DNA of 64,000 bases from Salinibacterium sp. ZJ450 (GCF_011751885.2 NZ_CP061771.1:1674001-1738000); one strand, 5' to 3'; shown: positions 37,982 through 45,531, numbered from the stretch's first letter. Notes: generated from the sequence alone by a model not told the origin. Translations and numbers: made by a program.

Positions 37982-40657
37982 TTAGTGCGCGGCGGCATCC
38001 CAGTTCGCGCCGGTACCGATCTGCACGTCCAGCGGCACCAGCAGCTCGGCGGCGGACCCCATGCGCGTGCGCACCACCGCGGTGACCCGGTCGAGCTCAC
38101 CGGGCGCCACCTCGAAGATCAGTTCGTCGTGCACCTGAAGCAGCATGCGGGAGCTGAGTTCCTGGCCGCGCAGGTCGTCGGCGATGCCGAGCATCGCGAT
38201 CTTCATGATGTCCGCCGCCGAACCCTGGATGGGTGCGTTCAGCGCCGCGCGTTCCGCGTTGTCGCGGAGCACCCGGTTACTGGAGTTCAGGTCGGGGAAC
38301 GGCCGACGCCTGCCGAAGATGGTCTCGGTGTAGCCATCGACGCGCGCCTGCGCGACGACGTTCCGCAGGTACTCGCGCACCGCGCCGAAGCGTTCGAAGT
38401 ACCCTGCCATCAGTTCCTTGGCCTCGGATGTCTCGATGCGCAGCTGCTTCGACAGACCGAACGCGCTCAGCCCATACGCCAGCCCGTACGACATCGCCTT
38501 CACCTTGGTGCGCATCAGCGCGGTGACCTCGCTGGGGTCGACACCGAAGACCTTGGAGCCGACGAACCGGTGCAGGTCCTCCCCCGCGTTGAACGCCGCG
38601 ATCAGGCCCTCATCGCCGGACAGGTGCGCCATGATGCGCATCTCGATCTGCGAGTAGTCGGCGGTGAGCAGCGTCTCAAACTCCGAACCGTGCTCGAACG
38701 CCGAGCGGATCTGCCTGCCGATCTCGGTCTTGATCGGGATGTTCTGCAGGTTCGGGTCATTCGACGAGATGCGGCCGGTGCTGGTGCCGGTCTGGTCGTA
38801 TGTGGTGTGGATGCGGCCGTCCGCGGCTACCGCCTTGTCGAGCGAGTCGACGATCTGGTTCAGCTTGGTGGCGTCGCGGTGCTGCAGCAACAGGCCGAGG
38901 AACGGATGCGGGGACTTCTCCTGCAGATCGGCCAGCGACGCGGCATCCGTCGAATATCCGGTCTTGTTGGCCCGGGTCTTCGGCATCTTCAGCTCGTCGA
39001 ACAGCACCTGCTGCAGCTGCTTCGGTGAGCCGAGGTTCACCTCGTGGCCGATCTCGGCGTACGCCTGCTTGGCGTAGTCGGCGGCCGACAGGGTCAGGCT
39101 CTCTTTCAGGCCGGTCAGGATGTCGCGACGCACCGAGACGCCGGTGAGTTCCATCTGCCCGAGCACGGAGACCATCGGAAGTTCAATGGTGTCGAGCACG
39201 CGCCGCGAACCGGTGTCGAGCTGCTCGATCAGGTGGTCGGCGATGCGCAGAACGAGCCAGGCTTCGGTCGCGACGCTCACCGTGGCCTCGGGCAGCAGCT
39301 GGTTCGGGTCGGCCTGCGGCAGGGTCTCGCCGAGGTAGTCGTAGACCTGCGTTTCGAGGCTCTCCGCCTTGCTGCCGGGCTTCAGCAGCCAGGCGGCGAG
39401 GGCGGTGTCGAAGGCGATTCCGGCCAGCGGCAGACCGGCTTCGCTCAGGATCTTGACCTGACGCTTGGAGTTCTGCAGGTACTTCGGCGATTCGCTCGCC
39501 AGCCACCGCTCGAGGGCGGTGTAGTCGGGGCGACCGGGCGCCCACGGCACGTAGGCGGAGTCGTGCGGTGACGCGATGCCGATGCCGGTGAGGCCGTTCG
39601 GGCCGGTTTCCAGCTGCACGCCGAGTGGAACGCTGCCGTTCTGGGACGCCTTCTGCAGCCACTGGCCCAGTTCCTCGTCGACGAGGGTGCGGATGACCGG
39701 CGCGGTCTTCTCCGCCGGGGGCTCCACGATCGTCGCCGGGTGACCGATCTCGTCGGTGGTGCCTTCCGCGGCGGCGATCTTCATCACACGTTCGAGCAGT
39801 GTGCGGAACTGCAGCCGGTCGAAGATCTCGCGCACCGCGTCCGGGTTGATGCGCTGCCGTTCCAGATCGGCGGGGCCGACCGGCAACTCGACATCCGTCA
39901 CCAACCGGTTCAGCTTGCGGTTGCGGATGGCGTTGTCTTTCTGCTCCCGCAGCTTCTGGCCGACGACGCCCTTGATCTCCTCGGCGTGCTCGAGGATGCC
40001 GTCGAGCCCGCCGTACTGCTTGATCCACTTCACCGCGGTCTTCTCGCCGACCTTGTCGATGCCGATGAGGTTGTCACTGGATTCGCCGACCAGGGCCGCG
40101 ACATCCGGATACTGCTCCGGCTCGATGCCGTAGCGCTCGAGCACGGCCTCCCGGTCGTATCGCTTCAGCTCGGAGACGCCGCGCGCGTTGGGGTAGAGCA
40201 GGGTGACATCGTCGTTCACCAGCTGGATGCTGTCGCGGTCGCCGCTGACAACCAGCACGGTGAAGCCCTCGGCGGCGCCCCGGGTGGCGAGGGTGGCGAG
40301 GATGTCGTCTGCCTCGTAGTCCTCCTTGGAGATCGTCACGATGTTCATCGCGGCGAGAGCCTCCTCGAGCAGCGGCACCTGGCCGATGAACTCCGATGGA
40401 GTGTCACCGCGAGTGCCCTTGTACTCGGCGTACTCGCGGGTGCGGAACGAGTACCGGGAGATGTCGAAGGCGACGGCCAGGTGGGTGGGCTTCTCGTTCT
40501 GCAGCAGCAGGATCAGCATGGAGATGAAGCCGTGAATGGCATTGGTGTGCTGCCCCTCGCGGTTGACAAAACTGTCGACCGGGAGGGCGTAGAACGCCCG
40601 GAATGCCAGGGAGTGGCCGTCGATGATCAGGAGGGTAGGCTTTTCGGAATCCGACAC
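37982..40657 (-). CDS. polA: DNA polymerase I
   Basis: 891 residues. The N-terminal 5'-3' exonuclease/flap domain (LLIIDGHSLAFRAFYALP, then ADDILATLATRGAAEGF and LIGIDKVGEKTAVKWIKQYG) is intact. The central 3'-5' exonuclease domain has lost its catalytic acids (VPLGVQLETGP in place of the D-x-E motif). The polymerase domain has motif A TADYSQIEMRIMAH, motif B RTKVKAMSYGLAYG and motif C LLQVHDELIFEVA. The GTG start has no ribosome site but lies 8 bases from a TATAGG box, suggesting a leaderless message. Confidence 0.97.
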   Translation of the reverse strand: MSDSEKPTLLIIDGHSLAFRAFYALPVDSFVNREGQHTNAIHGFISMLILLLQNEKPTHLAVAFDISRYSFRTREYAEYKGTRGDTPSEFIGQVPLLEEALAAMNIVTISKEDYEADDILATLATRGAAEGFTVLVVSGDRDSIQLVNDDVTLLYPNARGVSELKRYDREAVLERYGIEPEQYPDVAALVGESSDNLIGIDKVGEKTAVKWIKQYGGLDGILEHAEEIKGVVGQKLREQKDNAIRNRKLNRLVTDVELPVGPADLERQRINPDAVREIFDRLQFRTLLERVMKIAAAEGTTDEIGHPATIVEPPAEKTAPVIRTLVDEELGQWLQKASQNGSVPLGVQLETGPNGLTGIGIASPHDSAYVPWAPGRPDYTALERWLASESPKYLQNSKRQVKILSEAGLPLAGIAFDTALAAWLLKPGSKAESLETQVYDYLGETLPQADPNQLLPEATVSVATEAWLVLRIADHLIEQLDTGSRRVLDTIELPMVSVLGQMELTGVSVRRDILTGLKESLTLSAADYAKQAYAEIGHEVNLGSPKQLQQVLFDELKMPKTRANKTGYSTDAASLADLQEKSPHPFLGLLLQHRDATKLNQIVDSLDKAVAADGRIHTTYDQTGTSTGRISSNDPNLQNIPIKTEIGRQIRSAFEHGSEFETLLTADYSQIEMRIMAHLSGDEGLIAAFNAGEDLHRFVGSKVFGVDPSEVTALMRTKVKAMSYGLAYGLSAFGLSKQLRIETSEAKELMAGYFERFGAVREYLRNVVAQARVDGYTETIFGRRRPFPDLNSSNRVLRDNAERAALNAPIQGSAADIMKIAMLGIADDLRGQELSSRMLLQVHDELIFEVAPGELDRVTAVVRTRMGSAAELLVPLDVQIGTGANWDAAAH

Positions 40658-40665
40658 CGAAACAG

Positions 40666-40671
40666 CCTATA
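40666..40671 (-). promoter_or_regulatory. Candidate -10 of a leaderless polA promoter
   Basis: TATAGG on the minus strand ends 8 bases before the polA GTG. There is no purine-rich ribosome site in between. No good -35 is visible in the short gap shared with the divergent thioesterase gene. Confidence 0.35.
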
Positions 40672-40708
40672 GGCGGCTGCCGACAGCCCCGTTCAGCGAA
40701 GGAAGCCG

Positions 40709-41140
40709 ATGACGACGTATCCCGCCCACCTCGACCCGGAACTCATCGAACGGCTCGTCGATTCCGGCGGTGGGGCGCTGCCTCACAAGATGGGCATCGA
40801 GTTCCTCGAACTGTCCGCCGAGCATTCGGTGGCGCGGATGCCGGTTGAGGGCAACACCCAGGTGATCGGCCTGCTGCACGGCGGAGCGCACGTGGTGCTC
40901 GGCGAATCGCTCGGCTCGATCTCCTCGGCGATCCACGCCGGGCCCGGCCGGATCGCAATGGGAATCGAGATCAACGCCACGCATTCCCGTGCGGTGACCA
41001 GCGGCTACGTGGTGGCCACCTGCACGGCGTTGAGCCTCGGACGAACCCTCGCCACTCACGAGATCGTGGTGCGGGACGAGGAAGGCAACCGGCTGTCGAC
41101 GGTGCGGATGACGAACATCCTGAAGGACCGCGCAGCGTAG
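40709..41140 (+). CDS. Hotdog-fold thioesterase (PaaI/YdiI-like)
   Basis: A 143-residue acyl-CoA thioesterase-like protein. The hotdog core shows VIGLLHGGAHVVLGESLGSI, with the catalytic region around HGGA, then MGIEINATHSRAVTSGYV and a closing strand LATHEIVVRDEEGNRLSTV. Substrate is unknown; menaquinone-pathway (DHNA-CoA) and phenylacetate-type thioesterases are both in this family. The ATG is preceded by GAAGGAAG. It is divergent from polA and convergent with pdtaR. Confidence 0.9.
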   Translation: MTTYPAHLDPELIERLVDSGGGALPHKMGIEFLELSAEHSVARMPVEGNTQVIGLLHGGAHVVLGESLGSISSAIHAGPGRIAMGIEINATHSRAVTSGYVVATCTALSLGRTLATHEIVVRDEEGNRLSTVRMTNILKDRAA

Positions 41141-41155
41141 GAGCGCGCAGTAAGA

Positions 41156-41187
41156 AGGCCGCACGTCCCCGAAGGGTCGCGCGGCCT
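41156..41187. terminator. Hairpin between the thioesterase gene and pdtaR
   Basis: The 7-bp perfect stem AGGCCGC (41156-41162) with GCGGCCT (41181-41187) can be extended inward past one mismatch. It lies between convergent genes. No U run follows, so assignment as a terminator is moderate. Confidence 0.5.
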
Positions 41188-41202
41188 GAACCTTGCTGGG
41201 TG

Positions 41203-41805
41203 CTACTTGGCGCTGAGCTGCTCGATGATCGCCTGGGCGACGTCGTGCATGGTCAGGCGGCGGTCCATCGACGCCTTCTGGATCCAGCGGAACGACTCGG
41301 GCTCGGTAAGCCCCATCTTCTCGTTGAGCAGGCCCTTGGCCCGGTCGACGAGCTTGCGGGTCTCGAACCGCTCGACCATGTCGGCGACTTCGGCTTCGAG
41401 GGTGATGATCTGCTGGTACCGGCTGAGCGCGATCTCGATCGCCGGTAGCAGGTCGTTCGGGGTGAACGGCTTCACCACGTAAGCCAGGGCGCCGGCTTCG
41501 CTGGCGCGCTCCACGAGTTCCTTCTGGCTGAACGCGGTCAGCAGCACCACGGGAGCGATGTGGTTCTTGCTGAGTCGCTCGGCCGCGGAGATCCCGTCGA
41601 GCTGGGGCATCTTGACATCCATGATGACCAGGTCGGGGCGGAGCTCGGTGGCGAGGGCCACTGCCGTTTCACCGTCACCAGCCTCGCCGACGACTTCGAA
41701 GCCGTTGTCTCGCAGGGTCTCGACGATGTCGAGGCGGATGAGTGACTCGTCTTCAGCGACGACGACGCGACGCGGGGCAGTTGGTGTTGTTTCCTGGTCG
41801 TTCAC
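41203..41805 (-). CDS. pdtaR: ANTAR-domain response regulator (PdtaR-like)
   Basis: Response regulator of 200 residues. The receiver domain has the acidic pocket VVVAEDESLIRLDI and the phospho-Asp in LVIMDVKMPQLDG, then VVLLTAFSQ and YVVKPF. The C-terminal ANTAR domain (RFETRKLVDRAKGLLNEKMG, then SFRWIQKASMDRRLTM) binds RNA hairpins to act as an antiterminator. The partner kinase PdtaS is not in the window. The GTG at 41805 (VNDQETTPTAPRRV) lies 7 bases from a TAGGCT box with no ribosome site, so it may be leaderless. An upstream extension of 25 codons is rejected. Confidence 0.93.
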   Translation of the reverse strand: MNDQETTPTAPRRVVVAEDESLIRLDIVETLRDNGFEVVGEAGDGETAVALATELRPDLVIMDVKMPQLDGISAAERLSKNHIAPVVLLTAFSQKELVERASEAGALAYVVKPFTPNDLLPAIEIALSRYQQIITLEAEVADMVERFETRKLVDRAKGLLNEKMGLTEPESFRWIQKASMDRRLTMHDVAQAIIEQLSAK

Positions 41806-41844
41806 GCAGTAGAGCCTACGGTATTGTTGCCATCGTTGTGGCGA

Positions 41845-41925
41845 GCCGGTGTGGCGGAATGGCAGACGCGGAGCACTCAAAATGCTTTGTCGAGAGACGT
41901 GTGGGTTCGAGTCCCACCACCGGTA
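41845..41925 (+). tRNA. tRNA-Leu (anticodon CAA)
   Basis: An 81-base class II tRNA. The acceptor stem GCCGGTG pairs with CACCGGT (one G-U) and the discriminator base is A. The D arm is GGCGGAATGGCAGACGC, the anticodon loop CTCAAAA gives CAA, a long variable arm follows, and the T arm GTGGGTTCGAGTCCCAC is perfect. CCA is not encoded. TATTGT at 41822-41827 is a possible -10 box 17 bases upstream. Confidence 0.95.
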
Positions 41926-41937
41926 CTTCCTGTAGGG

Positions 41938-42168
41938 CTAGCGTGGCGCGTGAAGATACGACAGCCAGTCGCTGCTCCCGAAGATGGTGCTCAGGTTGGC
42001 ATCTAGGTGCGGGTCATAGTGGGGAATCGTGGCGCTCGCCCAGATCACGATGCCGATGCCGGCCGCGATAACGAAGGCTGCCAATCCCCAGAGAATTCGC
42101 CTAGCGCTGTTCGGCGCAGTCACTTGTTGGCTGTCCTGGGTGGAACGGGACGGGGCGTCCGTCTTCAT
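41938..42168 (-). CDS. Small single-pass membrane protein, unknown function
   Basis: A 76-residue protein starting at ATG 42168 (MKTDAPSRSTQDSQQ) after a strong GAGGAGGAAG site. It has a polar N-terminus of about 24 residues, one transmembrane helix (ILWGLAAFVIAAGIGIVIWA), and a short tail with SATIPHYDPHLDANL. I do not recognise a family. The good ribosome site and the membrane segment support a real gene, convergent with the tRNA. It sits in a poorly conserved stretch. Confidence 0.65.
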   Translation of the reverse strand: MKTDAPSRSTQDSQQVTAPNSARRILWGLAAFVIAAGIGIVIWASATIPHYDPHLDANLSTIFGSSDWLSYLHAPR

Positions 42169-42236
42169 CGGCTTCCTCCTCGGGGGTGCGTGATGCACGA
42201 TCGGAGCCTAGCGGGACTGATGAACTTTCACCTCCA

Positions 42237-42267
42237 TTGGTCGGTTTCTGGTGCGGGCACCTAGACT
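42237..42267 (+). promoter_or_regulatory. Candidate leaderless promoter of the 2H phosphoesterase gene
   Basis: TAGACT (42262-42267) ends 6 bases before the ATG at 42274, and no ribosome site lies between. TTGGTC (42237-42242) is a possible -35, though at a long 19-base spacing. On the other strand TAGGCT (42204-42209) may serve the small membrane protein gene. Confidence 0.4.
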
Positions 42268-42273
42268 CGGCGC

Positions 42274-42780
42274 ATGTCGCGACTGGTCGTGGTTCTGCCG
42301 CTGACGCCGCTCACCGCGGGCGAGCGTTTCGCGGTGCGGGACTGGCCGTTGCACGTCACCGTGCTGGCGCCGTTCCTCACTTACGCGGAGCCCGCCGACA
42401 TCGCGGCGACGATCACTGCCGCGACATCCCGCCAGTCCCCTCTCACCGTGGTTGCCGGCCACCACGACCTCTTCGGGCGGCGGCGCACCGTGCCGGTCAC
42501 GGTGCTCGTCGAGAATCCCGAGCTGACCGCCCTGCACGGCACCCTCGTGGATGCGGTGCGTCCGTTCGCCGCAGTCCCCAACCAGACCGCCTTCACCGGC
42601 GGGCGATTCCGAGCCCACGTCACCGAGAAGCACCACGGTCGGGTGCACGAGGGTGACCGCCTGCGCCTGACCCAGATCGCATTGGTCGATATGGCCCCGG
42701 CGGAGTCGCCCGGTGGACGGGCCGTGCTCGCCACCATCGCGTTGGGGCGGCACGCGAAGTCCGGCACCGCGACCTCCTGA
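42274..42780 (+). CDS. 2H phosphoesterase / 2'-5' RNA ligase-like protein
   Basis: A 168-residue protein with the two H-x-T motifs of the 2H superfamily: LHVTVLAPF (His about residue 28) and FRAHVTEKHH (His about 114). Such proteins act on 2',3'-cyclic or 2'-5' phosphodiester bonds in RNA or nucleotides. The substrate here is unknown. The two-lobed spacing is right for the family. The sequence around its stop codon is duplicated 31 bases downstream. Confidence 0.82.
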   Translation: MSRLVVVLPLTPLTAGERFAVRDWPLHVTVLAPFLTYAEPADIAATITAATSRQSPLTVVAGHHDLFGRRRTVPVTVLVENPELTALHGTLVDAVRPFAAVPNQTAFTGGRFRAHVTEKHHGRVHEGDRLRLTQIALVDMAPAESPGGRAVLATIALGRHAKSGTATS

Positions 42781-42811
42781 CCGCCGCTGGTGCGGCACCG
42801 CGACATCCTGA
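42762..42811. repeat. Imperfect duplication around the 2H gene stop codon
   Basis: The 19-base string from 42762 to 42780 (starting CGGCACCGCGAC and ending in TCCTGA) recurs at 42793-42811 with one mismatch, a 31-base period. The second copy repeats the stop codon and lies in non-coding sequence before the next gene. Confidence 0.6.
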
Positions 42812-42856
42812 ATCTGATACCACCATGCGACAGCGTCCAACTGCCATCATGTGACC

Positions 42857-43345
42857 ATGAGCACAGAGGTTCCCCCTCCCGCAGCCGAGGCCAAGCCCGG
42901 GCGTGACCGCAGCCTGATCGTGATCCTGTCGATCATCGGCGCCCTGGTCGTGATCGCGCTGGTGGTGGTGCTCTCACGCGGCGAGCCAGAGCTGCTGGAT
43001 GCGTCCACTCCCGAGGGTGTGGTGCAGCGCTATTCGGCGGCGGTCATCGCGGGCGACGAAGCCGAGGCGATGACCTACCTCACCGCAGGGTCTCGGGAGG
43101 GGTGCGACCAGTTCGAGCGGCCGGTCACCGACGACATCCGTGTCACGCTCGTGTCGACGACCGAGCGCGACGAGTCCGCCGACGTGCGGGTGACGATCGT
43201 GACCTCGTTCGACAGTGGCCCCTTCGGCCCGTCGGAGTATGAGGTCGACGAGGTGTTCGACCTGGTGAAACAGAACGGCGACTGGTTGGTCGACACGGCG
43301 CCGTGGCAACTGACGATCTGCCCGAACACCGAGGTGACCAAGTGA
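42857..43345 (+). CDS. Membrane-anchored hypothetical protein with NTF2-like domain
   Basis: A 162-residue protein (ATG at 42857; a GTG two codons upstream is an alternative). A short polar N-terminus is followed by a single transmembrane helix (LIVILSIIGALVVIALVVVL, about residues 20-39). The outer domain begins TPEGVVQRYSAAVIAGDEAE, which resembles DUF4878/NTF2-like ligand-binding folds, and ends with Cys-containing LTICPNTEVTK. The function is unknown. Its stop overlaps the next gene as GTGA, so the two proteins are probably made together. Confidence 0.75.
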   Translation: MSTEVPPPAAEAKPGRDRSLIVILSIIGALVVIALVVVLSRGEPELLDASTPEGVVQRYSAAVIAGDEAEAMTYLTAGSREGCDQFERPVTDDIRVTLVSTTERDESADVRVTIVTSFDSGPFGPSEYEVDEVFDLVKQNGDWLVDTAPWQLTICPNTEVTK

Positions 43346-43379
43346 GCGATCTGCCCGAACACCGAGGTGATCACGTGAC
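43314..43379. repeat. 33-bp tandem duplication across a stop/start overlap
   Basis: The unit at 43314-43346 is repeated at 43347-43379 with three differences; the first 24 bases are identical. It spans the end of the upstream gene and the beginning of the DUF5671 gene. Copy 1 encodes the upstream C-terminus (ICPNTEVTK). Copy 2 is read in another frame as the downstream N-terminus (DLPEHRGDHV). Confidence 0.9.
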
Positions 43380-45048
43380 GGCGCTGCCGCAGATTTCCGA
43401 CTCCTCTGCGGGCTCGGCGCAGCGCACGGTGCGCCGGCTGGTCGTCTACATCCTGCTGTTCGCGCTGGTGGTGACCGCGGCGATCGGCGTAAGCGGCCTG
43501 CTTGAGCGCTTGCTCGGCTCCACCGAGGTGATCGTCGGCGGAGGCTCCTCCCAGCTGGCCAGGTCATTCGCCTTCACCCTGATCGCCGGGCCGCTCGCGG
43601 CGATTCTGTGGTGGTTCGTGTGGAAACGTCTGGACGACCGGGCCGAGCGATCGTCGCTCGCGTGGGGGCTGTACCTCGCCGGCATGTACACCGTCTCGCT
43701 GATTACCTTCACGACGGCGCTGCTTGCCACCGTGGCATCCCTGATCGAGGGCGATTGGCGGCCGGGCGACCTCGCGACCGGACTGGTCTGGGCCGCGGTC
43801 TGGGCCTGGCATCGGTGGATGCTGCGGCACCCGGGCAAGGCGCCCACCCGGCTGTCCAGCGTTCCGGATGTCGTCGGCTTCACGTTCGGGCTCGCGGTCG
43901 GCGTCGGCGGTGCCATCACGGCGCTCAGCAGCCTGCTCGACGAAGCCATCCTCGGCTCTGCCGGGGCCGGGGCGGTCGGCGATCCGTGGTGGCAACCGGT
44001 ACTGCAGTCACTGGTGTGGGCGGTCGGCGGCGCGATCGTCTGGTGGTGGCACTGGGTTCGGTCGGGGGCACGGCGGCTACGCACGGTGCTCTCCGACGTG
44101 GCCGTGATCGGGTTCGGGGTGCTCATTCCCAGCATCCTGACGCTCGGCGGTATCGGCGTGGTGCTCTGGGTGCTGCTGCGACTCGGGTTCGATCGCTCCG
44201 AGCCGAACCGGGTGCTGCTCGAGCCGCTCGCGCCCGCGATCGCGGCCGCGCTGGTCGGAGCGCTGGTGTGGTTCTACCACCGCGCTGTCCTGCCGGAGCG
44301 GTCGGACGCTGCTCGGCAGGCTGCCCGGCTGATCACGTCGGGTGTGGCGTTGGTGTTCGCGGCATCCGGGGTCGGCGTGATCGTGAATGCGACGCTCGGT
44401 GCGGTGACCCCGACGCTCGCCGGCACCGACACCCGCACCCTGCTGCTCGGCGGCATCAGCTCGCTCATTGTCGGCGCGCCGGTGTGGTGGCTGTTCTGGC
44501 GCGGGACCGACACCCTCTCCCCCGCCCGCCGGGTGTACCTGATCGTGGTGTTCGGGCTGAGTGCCGTGGTCGCCCTGATCGCCTTGCTGGTGATCGGGTT
44601 CCGGATCTTCGAGTTCCTCTTCGACGTGGATCAGGCGGGCAGCCTGCTCGACCGGGTGCGCGCCCCGTTCGGGCTGCTCGTCGCCACCGCGCTGGTGTCG
44701 GGGTACCACTTCAGTATCTGGCGGCGCGACCGGGCGGCTATTGCCGCCGCTACCCCGGTGCGTCCGCGCACCATCGGCCACGTGACGCTGGTCACCGCGG
44801 GCGATTCCGAGGCAGCGGTGCGGCTGATCAGGGATGCCACCGGCGCCGCCGTCACCGTGTGGAGACGAACGGATGTCGCGGCCTCAGTCGGTGCGGGTGC
44901 TGGTGCGGGACCCGGTGCCGAAGCCGGAGCCGGGGCCGGGGCCGACGCCGCTCAGCTTGTCCGGGCGCTTGACGGCGTCACCGGCGACGAGGTGTTTGTG
45001 CTGGTCGGCCCGGGAACCCGGATCGAGGTCGTCCCCGCCGCACGCTGA
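43342..45048 (+). CDS. DUF5671 domain-containing multi-pass membrane protein
   Basis: A polytopic membrane protein of 568 residues from GTG 43342 (VSDLPEHRGDHV). It has about twelve hydrophobic segments in repeated DUF5671-type units (for example VYILLFALVVTAAIGVSGLL and WWFVWKRL, echoed later by WWLFWRGTD). After the last helix is a soluble tail with an Ala/Gly/Glu low-complexity run (GAGAGAGPGAEAGAGAGADA) before DEVFVLVGPGTRIEVVPA. An alternative start is GTG 43375, which the tandem duplication may have been copied from. The function is unknown. Probably coupled to the preceding gene. Confidence 0.82.
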   Translation: MSDLPEHRGDHVTALPQISDSSAGSAQRTVRRLVVYILLFALVVTAAIGVSGLLERLLGSTEVIVGGGSSQLARSFAFTLIAGPLAAILWWFVWKRLDDRAERSSLAWGLYLAGMYTVSLITFTTALLATVASLIEGDWRPGDLATGLVWAAVWAWHRWMLRHPGKAPTRLSSVPDVVGFTFGLAVGVGGAITALSSLLDEAILGSAGAGAVGDPWWQPVLQSLVWAVGGAIVWWWHWVRSGARRLRTVLSDVAVIGFGVLIPSILTLGGIGVVLWVLLRLGFDRSEPNRVLLEPLAPAIAAALVGALVWFYHRAVLPERSDAARQAARLITSGVALVFAASGVGVIVNATLGAVTPTLAGTDTRTLLLGGISSLIVGAPVWWLFWRGTDTLSPARRVYLIVVFGLSAVVALIALLVIGFRIFEFLFDVDQAGSLLDRVRAPFGLLVATALVSGYHFSIWRRDRAAIAAATPVRPRTIGHVTLVTAGDSEAAVRLIRDATGAAVTVWRRTDVAASVGAGAGAGPGAEAGAGAGADAAQLVRALDGVTGDEVFVLVGPGTRIEVVPAAR

Positions 45049-45124
45049 CCGGTTCGAGCCGGAGGTCGCCGAGAGTGGGGCGCTTCCGGCTCACGGCGCG
45101 TGCCCTCGGCTTCTGAGCCAGTTT

Positions 45125-45162
45125 GTCGTGGTTGAGCCACCGCGCGGTGGCTCAATCACGAC
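45125..45162. terminator. Loop-free 38-bp inverted repeat between convergent genes
   Basis: Arms of 19 bases (45125-45143 and 45144-45162) are complementary except for one G-T pair, with no loop. The centre is ACCGCGCGGT. It lies between the DUF5671 gene (plus) and the rhodanese gene (minus), so it may be a bidirectional terminator or a REP-like element. No other feature is visible in the 171-base gap. Confidence 0.7.
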
Positions 45163-45219
45163 GAGGTGGATCAAACGCGCCGCCGCAGCCGCGGGCGGAC
45201 GGCGCATCCTGAACTTGCG

Positions 45220-45531
45220 CTACGCGGCGGTGCCGACGGTGACCGGAAGGCCCTCGGCGTGCCAGGCCTGGATGCCGCCGACCACGTTCACGGCGTCGAT
45301 GCCGTTCTGTTCGAGGTACTGGGCGACGCGGGCGCTGCGGGCGCCGGACGCGCACATGATGTACAGGGTCTCGTCGGCCGGGAGTTCGCCGATCCGCTCC
45401 TGGAATTCGCTGAGCGGAATGAGCGTCACGCCCTCCACCCGGGCGGCCTGGTACTCGTTCTGCTCACGCACGTCGATGATGGTGGCGGCGGGGCCGAGCG
45501 CGGCAAGGTCGGTAACGGTGATCTCGTTCAT
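45220..45531 (-). CDS. Rhodanese-like domain protein
   Basis: A 103-residue single-domain rhodanese. It shows TIIDVREQNEYQAARVEGVT (the CH2A-type motif), the active-site loop MCASGARSA with the catalytic Cys near residue 63, and VVGGIQAWHAEGLPV. It may transfer sulfur or act as a single-domain sulfurtransferase of unknown partner. The ATG lacks a strong ribosome site. A 31-codon upstream extension is rejected because the conserved domain begins at MNEITVTDL. Confidence 0.92.
   Translation of the reverse strand: MNEITVTDLAALGPAATIIDVREQNEYQAARVEGVTLIPLSEFQERIGELPADETLYIMCASGARSARVAQYLEQNGIDAVNVVGGIQAWHAEGLPVTVGTAA

Noticed and set aside
41845-45219. tRNA-Leu as an attachment site of a genomic island
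   Set aside because: No integrase, no duplicated tRNA 3' end and no phage genes were seen in the following 3 kb. The unconserved genes there are better called variable than island-borne.
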